Source of the DNA: Cryomorphaceae bacterium
Lineage (GTDB): Bacteria; Bacteroidota; Bacteroidia; Flavobacteriales; BACL11
Length of the DNA: 7,896 nucleotides
Direction: 5' to 3'
NCBI GenBank assembly: GCA_949531795.1
Contig: CATIQX010000004.1
Coordinates: forward strand, 1-7,896
Shown: positions 1 through 6,420 of the stretch, piece by piece
Layout: the number at the start of each line of letters is the position of its first letter
Position numbering within the stretch: the stretch's first letter is position 1
Translations under genes and position numbers: made by a program
The notes under the pieces: model-generated
Database searches by the model: none
What the model was told of the DNA's origin: nothing
The model's input: only the letters and a program-made list of their open reading frames with translations

Positions 1-11
1 AAAGGTTTTAA

Positions 12-19
12 TAATTTTG
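12..19 (+). promoter_or_regulatory. Candidate Bacteroidota -7 box upstream of the GH3 fusion gene
   Basis: TAATTTTG fits the Bacteroidota -7 consensus TAnnTTTG exactly. It would give a leader of roughly 60-65 nt before the ATG at 89. The -33 element would lie at or beyond the left edge of the window, so it cannot be checked. Chance matches are frequent in DNA this AT-rich. A weaker box, TAATTTTAC, lies at 76-84, four bases before the ATG. Confidence 0.3.
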
Positions 20-88
20 GTTAATAAGTAATGATTTTCAAATTGCGAATTGTTTCAAAAATCACAAACAATTTTTAATTTTACGGCT

Positions 89-3028
89 ATGAGAAAAATA
101 TTATTTCTATTTTTTATTTTTGCTATTTTAGCTAGCATTCCAAATGTTTTGCAGGCACAAAATAAAGCTATTTTTTTAAGTGACTCTACTGTCTGGGCCG
201 ACAGTGTAATGGCTACTCTTTCTGTTGATGAGCGTATTGCACAGCTTTTTATGGTTGCAGCTTATTCCAATAAAGACGAACTGCATAAGCAAAAAATTAC
301 TGATTTAGTTAAGTATTATAAAATTGGAGGAGTAATGTTTTTACAAGGCGGTCCATTAAGGCAAGCTCATTTTACAAATTATTTACAGCAGCATGCTAAA
401 GTTCCATTAATGATTGCAATTGATGCAGAATGGGGGGTGTCTATGCGTCTAGATTCAGCTTTGCGTTTTCCTTGGCAAATGACTCTTGGTGCAGTTGAGG
501 ATACTGCTTTAATTTATGATATGGGAGTAGAGGTTGCTCGACAGTGTAAGCTTTTAGGAATTCACATTAATTTTGCTCCTGTTGTGGATGTAAATTCTAA
601 TCCTAAAAATCCAATTATTAATAACCGTTCTTTTGGTGAGAATCCTTATAAAGTGGCTCAAATGGGAATGGCTTACATGAACGGAATGCAAGATAATCAT
701 GTGTTAGCTTGTGCTAAACATTTCCCTGGTCATGGAGATACAGATGCTGATTCACATAAAACTTTGCCTGTTGTTAAGCATTTGAAATACCGCTTGGATG
801 AAGTTGAGTTAGTTCCTTTTAAAAAATTAATTAATAACGGTTTGGGTTCTGTTATGGTGGCTCACCTTAATATCCCTGTATTGGATGATACTAAAGATTT
901 ATCAGTATCCTTATCACCTAATGTTGTCAATGGATTGCTGAAAAAGGAAATGGGATTTACTGGTCTTACAATTACTGATGCACTAAATATGAAGGGGGTA
1001 AGTCAGTTTTATGAACCAGGAGAGGTGGATGTAAAAGCGTTATTAGCTGGAAATGATGTTTTGCTTTTTTCTGAAAATGTACCTAAAGCAATCGAGGAAA
1101 TAAAGAAAGCAATTAAAGAAAATAAAATCTCACAAACCGAAATTGATGCTAGGTGCCATAAGATATTAATGGCAAAAAAATGGATGGGATTGAATCATTA
1201 CAAGGCGATTGATGTAGGTAAAGTAGAAGATGATATTATTACTATTGAAACAAAATTATTAGACAAAAAATTAGTAAAATCTTCAATAACATTACTACAA
1301 AATTATGATAATTTAGTTCCATTAAAGCGGTTAGATACTCTAAGAATTGCTTCAATAGGTATTGGGGAGAATTCTAATGATTTTCAAAATATGTTAAGTA
1401 ATTATGCTTCGATTACTCATTTTACAATTTCTGAAAAAGCAACTACAAGTCAGCAAGCAGTTCTATTGAGTAAATTGTCAAAATATAATCTAGTGATAGC
1501 TAGTGTGCATAAGTCTAATGCAAATGCTTGGAAACCCTATAAAATTAATAAAAAAGTTGATATTCTTCTGCAATCAATTGCTTTGCAATCTAAAGTAGTT
1601 GTGCCAATTTTCGCTAATCCTTATAGTATAAATTCATTTTTGTTTACTAATAATTTTGATGCTATTTTGTTAGGATATCAAAATTCCAAGATTGCACAAG
1701 AACAAGTTGCACAAGCAATTTTTGGAGGAATAGGAATCAGTGGTAAAATACCAGTAACTACTAAACATTTTGAAATAAATGTAGGAATAAATACAAAAGC
1801 AGTAAGGATGAATTATGTGAGTCCTGAAGAAATAGGATTTAACACTGAATTTCTCTACAAAATAGATAGTATTGCTGAAAATGCTATTTCTGAAAATGCT
1901 ATTCCTGGTTGTCAGGTTCTTATAGCAAAAGAAGGTAAAATATTCTTTAACAAATCATATGGTTATCATACTTATGATAAAAAAATAGTAGTAAAAAACT
2001 CTGATGTATATGACATTGCATCCATCACTAAAATTGCAAGTACTGTTCCGCTTTTAATGAAAATGGTAGATGAAGGGGATTTGAATTTAGATGATGAATT
2101 AGGAGAATATTTGGAATTAGATTCAACTAATAAAGAACATTTAATTATTCGTGAAATTTTAGCGCACCAATCAGGCCTTTATCCTTGGATTCCTTTTTAC
2201 CAGCAAACTTTAGTTAAGGATTCTATTTCAGGATTAATGCAACTAAGAGATACGCTTTACAGTCAAGAATTTAGTAAGAAGTTCCCTTTTAAAGTTTCAG
2301 ATAATATTTATCTTCATTATTCATATCCTGATAGTATAATAAAGCAAATTATAGCCTCTGACTTATTAGACAAGAAGGAATATAGATACTCTGATCTGGG
2401 ATATTATTTGTTAAAGCAAATTATTGAGAAGAAGTATGGAATATCTATTAGTGACATTGCTGCTAATAATTTTTACATAAAATTAGGAATGGAGAACTTA
2501 GGCTATTTACCTTTGGTTCGGCTTGTGGAAGAAAGAATAGTTCCAACAGAGAATGATTTTTTGTTTAGGAGTCAGTTGTTAAAAGGTTATGTACATGATA
2601 TGGGAGCGGCTATGCAAGGTGGTTCAGGTGGTCATGCAGGGATTTTCTCTAATGCTAATGATTTAGGAAAATTGATGCAGTTGTATTTGCAAAACGGAGA
2701 ATATGCTGGTGAAAGATTTTTTTCAGAAGAAGTAGTAAAGGAATTCACGAAATGCCAATTTCCAGCTAATAAAAATAGGAGAGGAGCTGGTTTTGATAAG
2801 CCTGCTTTACCTGATCAAAAAGGAGGCCCTGCAAGTGAAAATGCAAGTAAGGAAGGTTTTGGTCATACAGGTTTTACAGGAACATTAGTTTGGGCTGACC
2901 CAAAGACTCAAATTGTTTATGTATTTTTATCCAATAGAATTCATCCTGATGCAACTAATAAAAAATTGTTAACTATGAATGTGCGTACAAATATTATGGA
3001 TATAATTTTTAAAAGTATTAATGATTAA
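89..3028 (+). CDS. Exported GH3 beta-N-acetylhexosaminidase fused to a beta-lactamase-like serine hydrolase
   Basis: A 979-residue two-enzyme protein, probably periplasmic or surface-exposed. The frame is open from a TTG at 50, but I chose the ATG at 89 because it begins directly with a signal peptide (basic MRK, then a Leu/Phe/Ile-rich core, cleavage near LQA-Q, about residue 24). Residues about 35-370 are the GH3 barrel. They carry the NagZ-type KHFPGHGD motif (210-217) with the Asp-Ser-His loop (221-223) that serves as general acid/base in this subfamily, and the nucleophile Asp297 in TITDALNM. Residues about 395-560 look like the GH3 C-terminal sandwich (ITLLQN start, GKIPVT end). Residues about 580-975 are a class C beta-lactamase/transpeptidase-like domain with SITK (Ser645, Lys648), YSD (767-769, at the usual YxN position) and HTG (926-928). 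All catalytic motifs are intact. The expected role is peptidoglycan fragment turnover: GlcNAc release plus peptide or ester cleavage. The substrate of the serine hydrolase half is not predictable. It is the first gene of an operon with bshA, overlapping it by 8 nt. Confidence 0.93.
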   Translation: MRKILFLFFIFAILASIPNVLQAQNKAIFLSDSTVWADSVMATLSVDERIAQLFMVAAYSNKDELHKQKITDLVKYYKIGGVMFLQGGPLRQAHFTNYLQQHAKVPLMIAIDAEWGVSMRLDSALRFPWQMTLGAVEDTALIYDMGVEVARQCKLLGIHINFAPVVDVNSNPKNPIINNRSFGENPYKVAQMGMAYMNGMQDNHVLACAKHFPGHGDTDADSHKTLPVVKHLKYRLDEVELVPFKKLINNGLGSVMVAHLNIPVLDDTKDLSVSLSPNVVNGLLKKEMGFTGLTITDALNMKGVSQFYEPGEVDVKALLAGNDVLLFSENVPKAIEEIKKAIKENKISQTEIDARCHKILMAKKWMGLNHYKAIDVGKVEDDIITIETKLLDKKLVKSSITLLQNYDNLVPLKRLDTLRIASIGIGENSNDFQNMLSNYASITHFTISEKATTSQQAVLLSKLSKYNLVIASVHKSNANAWKPYKINKKVDILLQSIALQSKVVVPIFANPYSINSFLFTNNFDAILLGYQNSKIAQEQVAQAIFGGIGISGKIPVTTKHFEINVGINTKAVRMNYVSPEEIGFNTEFLYKIDSIAENAISENAIPGCQVLIAKEGKIFFNKSYGYHTYDKKIVVKNSDVYDIASITKIASTVPLLMKMVDEGDLNLDDELGEYLELDSTNKEHLIIREILAHQSGLYPWIPFYQQTLVKDSISGLMQLRDTLYSQEFSKKFPFKVSDNIYLHYSYPDSIIKQIIASDLLDKKEYRYSDLGYYLLKQIIEKKYGISISDIAANNFYIKLGMENLGYLPLVRLVEERIVPTENDFLFRSQLLKGYVHDMGAAMQGGSGGHAGIFSNANDLGKLMQLYLQNGEYAGERFFSEEVVKEFTKCQFPANKNRRGAGFDKPALPDQKGGPASENASKEGFGHTGFTGTLVWADPKTQIVYVFLSNRIHPDATNKKLLTMNVRTNIMDIIFKSIND

Positions 3029-4166
3029 ACATTTGAAAATAGGGATTGTTTGTTACCCTACTTATGGAGGTAGTGGAGTGGTGGCTACAGAATTAGGTAT
3101 TGCTTTGGCTAATAAAGGTCATGAAGTTCATTTTATTTCTTATGATCAGCCATTTCGATTGGATTTATATTCTGAAAATATATATTTTCATCAGGTAAAC
3201 GTCCCTGATTACCCTTTATTTGAATATGCTCCTTATGAACTAAACCTTACAAGTAAATTAGTTGATGTAGCTTTACATGAAAAGCTTAATATATTACATG
3301 TTCATTATGCAATACCTCATGCTTCAGCAGCTGTAAATGCCAAGCATATACTAGCAACTTATGGTATTCATATTCCTATTGTAACTACTTTACATGGCAC
3401 AGATATAACTCTCTTGGGTAAAGATAAATCATTTAAACCTGTAATCGAATACGCTATTAATCAGTCAGATGCTGTTACAGCTGTTTCTGAAAATTTAAAA
3501 GCTGAAACCTTAGATAACTTTAATATTAAGAATGAGATAAAAGCTATTCCCAATTTTATTGATATGAGTTTGTATAATCAAGAGTGTAATAAATCATTGC
3601 GCAATAAATTTGCGAAAAAAGATGAATCAATTCTTGTGCATATCTCTAATTTTAGAAGAGTCAAAAGAGTGCAAGATGTTGTAAAGATTTTTGAAAAGGT
3701 AAATTCACAAGTTCCATCAAAATTATTAATGATTGGAGATGGTCCTGAGCGCTTAAAAGCAGAGCAGTTATGCCGAAAATTAGGAATTGATAGACAAGTA
3801 AAGTTTTTAGGAAAATTAAAAGGTATTGAAAAAATGCTTTCTATAGCTGATATATTTGTATTGCCTTCTGAAACAGAAAGTTTTGGACTAGTTGCTCTTG
3901 AAGCGATGGCAAGTAAGGTGGCTGTAATATCTACTAACAGTGGTGGATTGCCAGAAGTAAATATTGATTGTAAAACAGGTTTTTTGTCTGATGTAGGTGA
4001 TTTAAATAAAATGGCAAATGATACCATTCACTTATTAAAAGATACTGACAAGTTAAATGAGTTTAAAAATAATGCTTTAGCACATGCTAAAACTTTTGAT
4101 TTACCAAATATACTTCCACAGTATGAGGCTGTTTATCAAGATCTTTCTTGTAAAATAAAAAAATGA
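3021..4166 (+). CDS. bshA: BshA, N-acetyl-alpha-D-glucosaminyl L-malate synthase (bacillithiol synthesis)
   Basis: A 381-residue GT4-family, GT-B-fold cytoplasmic glycosyltransferase that joins GlcNAc from UDP-GlcNAc to L-malate, the first step of bacillithiol synthesis. The N-terminus has the BshA hallmark CYPTYGGSGVVATELG (residues 11-26), whose Gly-rich loop closes over the donor and acceptor. HGTD lies at 125-128. The second Rossmann domain begins near residue 200 (SNFRRVKR, 209-216). The GT4 E-x7-E motif that contacts the nucleotide sugar is Glu286 to Glu294 (ESFGLVALE). Length matches the family and no key residue appears missing. The start overlaps the end of the GH3 gene (ATGATTAA, 8 nt) and the stop overlaps the coaE start, so translation is probably coupled through all three. 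No Shine-Dalgarno sequence is visible. The bshB and bshC genes needed to finish the pathway are not in this window. Confidence 0.95.
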   Translation: MIKHLKIGIVCYPTYGGSGVVATELGIALANKGHEVHFISYDQPFRLDLYSENIYFHQVNVPDYPLFEYAPYELNLTSKLVDVALHEKLNILHVHYAIPHASAAVNAKHILATYGIHIPIVTTLHGTDITLLGKDKSFKPVIEYAINQSDAVTAVSENLKAETLDNFNIKNEIKAIPNFIDMSLYNQECNKSLRNKFAKKDESILVHISNFRRVKRVQDVVKIFEKVNSQVPSKLLMIGDGPERLKAEQLCRKLGIDRQVKFLGKLKGIEKMLSIADIFVLPSETESFGLVALEAMASKVAVISTNSGGLPEVNIDCKTGFLSDVGDLNKMANDTIHLLKDTDKLNEFKNNALAHAKTFDLPNILPQYEAVYQDLSCKIKK

Positions 4167-4738
4167 AAAAAATAGGATTAACTGGAGGGATAGGAGTTGG
4201 AAAAACTTATGTAAGTAAGATTTTTAAGCAAATGGGTGTTCCTATTTTTAATGCAGATGAACAGGCTAAAAATTGTATGATTGAAAATGTAAATTTAAAA
4301 GTTGCTGTAAAATTGGCTTTTGGAGAAAATATGTATTTGAAAGGAGTTCTTCAAAAAGAAGAATTAGCTAAAATTGTATTTAAAGATAATGAAGCTTTAG
4401 CAAAGTTAAACTCTTTGGTTCACCCAATAGTTAAACAAAAATTTGAGGATTGGTGTAGTATGAAATCTACATCTATGGTAATTAAAGAGGCTGCTATTTT
4501 ATTTGAATCAGATGCTCATTTAGGTTTAGATGCAGTTGTTTGTGTAAGTGCACCTGAAAGCTTGAGAATTGCAAGAGTAAAGAAGCGAGATGGATGCTCT
4601 GATTATGAGATAATAGACAGAATGAAAAAACAAATGCCTCAAGCTGAAAAAGAAGTGTTAGCTGATTTTGTTATTGTAAATAATGAAGAGCAGTTATTGC
4701 TTCCTCAACTTGTAAATATTCTTAAAGAAATGGGGTAA
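4163..4738 (+). CDS. coaE: Dephospho-CoA kinase
   Basis: A 191-residue cytoplasmic P-loop kinase that phosphorylates the 3'-hydroxyl of dephospho-CoA using ATP, the final step of coenzyme A synthesis. Visible family features are: the Walker A loop GGIGVGKT (residues 8-15); the Asp in NADEQAK (Asp32), where CoaE proteins carry their catalytic acidic residue; His87-Pro88; the AILFES core strand (111-116); the lid-type RVKKRD (138-143); and the C-terminal DFVIVNN (168-174) near the adenine site. Length is normal (about 190-205 in the family). The ATG shares ATGA with the bshA stop, so it is the third gene of the operon. Its last 17 nt overlap the end of the convergent yciO-like gene, leaving no room for a conventional terminator between them. 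Confidence 0.95.
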   Translation: MKKIGLTGGIGVGKTYVSKIFKQMGVPIFNADEQAKNCMIENVNLKVAVKLAFGENMYLKGVLQKEELAKIVFKDNEALAKLNSLVHPIVKQKFEDWCSMKSTSMVIKEAAILFESDAHLGLDAVVCVSAPESLRIARVKKRDGCSDYEIIDRMKKQMPQAEKEVLADFVIVNNEEQLLLPQLVNILKEMG

Positions 4739-5342
4739 TATCTCCTTTTCCTTTGCGAATTATTTCAGGGTTATTTTTAGTGCAATCTACAATAGTAGAG
4801 GCAATAGTTTCTCCGAAACCTCCATCAATTACAATATCTACAAGCTTGTTAAAATGCTCGTAAATCAGCTCTGGGTCAGTGCTATATTCTATTAGCATAT
4901 CTTTGTCTTTTACTGATGTGGTAGCTATTGGATTACCTAATTCTTTTACAATTTCCCTAGGAATATTATTGTCAGGAATACGAATTCCAATTTCTTTTTT
5001 TGAGTTTTTAAATAACTTAGGAATTGAATTATTAGCTTCCAAAATAAAGGTGTAGGGGCCCGGTAATGTTTTTTTCATTAATTTGTATGTTGAGGTTGCC
5101 AATTGCTTAGTGAAGAAAGCAATATGGCTTAAGTCATAACACACAAAGGAAAGGTTATGTTTTTTTATGTCTAAACCTTTTATACGGCATACTCTTTCCA
5201 TAGCTTTTTTATTATTCACATCACAACCAATTCCATAAACAGTATCAGTTGGATAAATAATAACACCACCATTTTTCAGGCAATCTACTACTTTTTGAAT
5301 TTCTTTAGGGTTGGGGTTTTCAGGGTATATGCGTAATAACAT
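4722..5342 (-). CDS. yciO: YciO-type Sua5/YrdC family protein (threonylcarbamoyl-AMP synthase-like)
   Basis: A 206-residue single-domain cytoplasmic protein with the YrdC fold. YPTDTVYGIGCD (residues 30-41), PGPYTFIL (94-101), IGIRIPDN (118-125) and STIVDCT (182-188) mark the family, whose TsaC/Sua5 branch makes threonylcarbamoyl-AMP for tRNA t6A37. From memory, length and details (start RIYPENP, AMERVCRIKG at 47-56, SFVCYDLS at 65-72, end GKGDITPFL) fit Escherichia coli YciO much better than TsaC. The TsaC/Sua5 S-x-N motif is here TTSVKD (141-146), without the Asn, and the K-x-R motif region reads RIKGLDIKK (53-61). YciO did not replace TsaC in published complementation tests as I recall them, so the t6A role is uncertain. 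Its ATG overlaps the stop of the small membrane gene upstream (TAATG). The 3' end overlaps coaE by 17 nt. Confidence 0.88.
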   Translation of the reverse strand: MLLRIYPENPNPKEIQKVVDCLKNGGVIIYPTDTVYGIGCDVNNKKAMERVCRIKGLDIKKHNLSFVCYDLSHIAFFTKQLATSTYKLMKKTLPGPYTFILEANNSIPKLFKNSKKEIGIRIPDNNIPREIVKELGNPIATTSVKDKDMLIEYSTDPELIYEHFNKLVDIVIDGGFGETIASTIVDCTKNNPEIIRKGKGDITPFL

Positions 5343-5461
5343 TATGAAATAATATATTGTATAATAAAATATAGTATTGTCAAATCAATAAATAATAGAA
5401 TTCCAAAAAGAGTTGGATTCTGATCATATAGTTCTTTTAATTTCTCCCAAATATTTTTCAT
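5342..5461 (-). CDS. Small single-pass membrane protein coupled to yciO
   Basis: A predicted 39-residue protein, not recognised as a named family. The N-terminal part is charged (MKNIWEKLKELYDQNP), followed by one hydrophobic segment of about 20 residues (roughly 19-38) ending at the C-terminus. That would give a small inner-membrane protein with a short cytoplasmic helix. The frame is open upstream to an ATG at 5524 (60 residues), but the start at 5461 is preferred: the extra 21 residues are Lys/Arg-rich and the shorter form begins like typical small membrane proteins of this group. The TAA stop and the yciO ATG share one base (TAATG), a classic sign of stop-start coupling, and this is the main evidence that the gene is real. 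A chance ORF remains possible. Confidence 0.55.
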   Translation of the reverse strand: MKNIWEKLKELYDQNPTLFGILLFIDLTILYFIIQYIIS

Positions 5462-5654
5462 TATTATCTCATTTTTAATTCTTCTTTTTTGTAACATCAT
5501 AACTGCTTTAAAATATAACTTCAATCATATTGTTCACTTTTTTTCTATTTAAATTTTCCTCTTCCATAATTCATTTACACTTTAACTTGATTAAGACCTG
5601 TAATAATAAGGCAAAGTAAATAAGTAGTATTTTTTATCTTGTTTCTGAGATGAT
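5462..5654. other. Non-coding gap between the lipoprotein gene and the small membrane gene
   Basis: This is a 193-nt AT-rich gap (130 nt if the small gene starts at 5524). Its upstream side follows the stop of the lipoprotein gene and its downstream side leads into the small-membrane-protein/yciO pair, all on the minus strand. I find no convincing GC-rich terminator hairpin. The only promoter-like string is TTACTTTGC on the minus strand (5611-5619), one mismatch from TAnnTTTG, which could start the yciO transcript. Otherwise I see nothing in it. Confidence 0.3.
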
Positions 5655-6035
5655 CTATTCGCAATCATAAAATATAGTCCCAATTTCAAAAATACTATCA
5701 TAAATAGGAAGTACATCCTTAGATCCATCAGAATACCACACTTGTCTAAAATCTTTTGTATTACCTAAAGGATCAACAGAAACCATGCCCCCATATTTAC
5801 TACATTCTTCAAAAGTGAAATTTAAATCAGGAAAGTTAATAGTAATAAATTCGTTCCAATTTTGATAATTAACTGAGTCAATAGAAGAGTTATTTACTAA
5901 CTCATGCACGATAAGGTCTAATTGAGCATTAGAGAATTGTGTGTCAAATAACTTAGTGCAATTTTCACATTCAGTTCTAATACATGAGTTGAGAAAGAGT
6001 ATTAAACAAAATAATATAAGAATTAGGTTTTTCAT
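5655..6035 (-). CDS. Putative lipoprotein of unknown function
   Basis: A 126-residue protein I do not recognise. It starts with a lipoprotein signal: Lys3, a strongly hydrophobic stretch, and a lipobox LNSC with the lipidated Cys at 18. The mature part is about 108 residues with four further cysteines: Cys23 and Cys26 (CENC, a CxxC), Cys78 and Cys125, the last two residues being Cys-Glu. These could form disulfides or bind a metal. The centre is helix-like (about 37-66) and the rest is Asp/Tyr/Phe-rich and beta-like. The frame runs upstream to an ATG at 6086, but that would overlap the septoil-knot gene by 37 nt and bury the signal peptide. The ATG at 6035 places the lipobox normally and leaves a 14-nt gap, so I chose it. 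It is probably co-transcribed with the upstream gene and may act in the same compartment. Confidence 0.75.
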   Translation of the reverse strand: MKNLILILFCLILFLNSCIRTECENCTKLFDTQFSNAQLDLIVHELVNNSSIDSVNYQNWNEFITINFPDLNFTFEECSKYGGMVSVDPLGNTKDFRQVWYSDGSKDVLPIYDSIFEIGTIFYDCE

Positions 6036-6049
6036 AATTTTAGATTTTT

Positions 6050-6382
6050 TTAATAAAAGAGATGCATTTTTTCTTTCTTTTTCCATTTGGCTTGGCTATG
6101 ATATTCCGTAAAATAAATTAGTAAATCTGATTGGCTAGCATATTCTGTAAAAAATATTTTCTTATCAGCCTGTGGGGCGTATTCCACAAAGAACCATTTT
6201 CCATTATTCTTTCCTGCTTGTGATAAATAATCCACTTTAAACACGCTTAAATCTGCTTGGCTTTCATATTCAACTACATATACTTTAACATCTGCCTGGC
6301 TAGCATACTCTACTGAATATACTTTTTGTGCTAAAACATGAGTTGCAATAAAAATAGTTGCAATTGCTAATAATAATCTCAT
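6050..6382 (-). CDS. Secreted Septknot (former DUF6150) family protein, predicted 7_1 knotted fold
   Basis: A 110-residue exported protein. Residues 1-18 are a signal peptide (MRLLLAIA start, cleavage at VLA-Q), leaving about 92 residues. These are six consecutive units of the pattern [KS]-[VI]-[YF]-x-V/T-E/D-Y-x-S/P-Q-A/S-D at 20-32, 33-45, 46-61, 62-74, 75-87 and 88-100, then a basic tail with MHLFY. Each unit probably gives one beta strand plus a turn. I recognise this as the family first called DUF6150 and now Septknot (7_1 septoil knot domain), whose members are predicted to be knotted. As I recall, an 89-residue Ureaplasma member was confirmed experimentally. The function is unknown. 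It lies 38 nt after rlmD and 14 nt before a lipoprotein gene on the same strand. TATTTTTAC (6386-6394, minus strand) is a weak -7-like box just before the ATG. Confidence 0.85.
   Translation of the reverse strand: MRLLLAIATIFIATHVLAQKVYSVEYASQADVKVYVVEYESQADLSVFKVDYLSQAGKNNGKWFFVEYAPQADKKIFFTEYASQSDLLIYFTEYHSQAKWKKKEKMHLFY
6083..6325 (-). repeat. Six in-frame tandem repeats (39 nt) inside the septoil-knot gene
   Basis: These are in-frame units coding for 13 residues each; the third is 48 nt because of an inserted KNNG-type loop. The Q-A-D/E-Y core is conserved in protein and partly in DNA: units 1 and 5 share TATGCTAGCCA, and CCAGGC/CCAAGC recurs. The units are diverged enough that recent expansion is unlikely. 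They are part of the protein fold and not a CRISPR or mobile repeat. Confidence 0.85.
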
Positions 6383-6420
6383 CTTGTAAAAATAGAAATA
6401 ATTAGTAATTTAGGTGCACA

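Noticed and set aside
3578..4027. 149-residue minus-strand ORF inside bshA
   Set aside because: It lies antisense to the conserved C-terminal domain of bshA, has low-complexity Ser/Thr/Phe/Ile content and no recognisable motif, so it is a shadow of the real gene.
4731..4745. Possible hairpin GGGG/CTCC at the coaE-yciO junction as a bidirectional terminator
   Set aside because: The stem is only four pairs including a G-T pair, with no convincing U-tract, so it is too weak to call.
5462..5524. 21-residue N-terminal extension of the small membrane protein (start at 5524)
   Set aside because: The Lys/Arg-rich segment looks like translated leader. The shorter form starting at 5461 is a more typical small membrane protein, although the longer start cannot be excluded.
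5590..5640. Possible terminator after the lipoprotein gene (CCT/AGG and AAG/CTT short inverted pairs)
   Set aside because: Stems of three bases in AT-rich DNA are expected by chance.
6036..6086. Longer start for the lipoprotein gene at 6086
   Set aside because: It would add 17 charged residues before the signal peptide and overlap the preceding gene. The lipobox position fits the ATG at 6035.
6083..6325. Regular repeats that could suggest a CRISPR-like array
   Set aside because: The 39-nt period is in frame, has no unique spacers, and codes for a conserved repeat protein.
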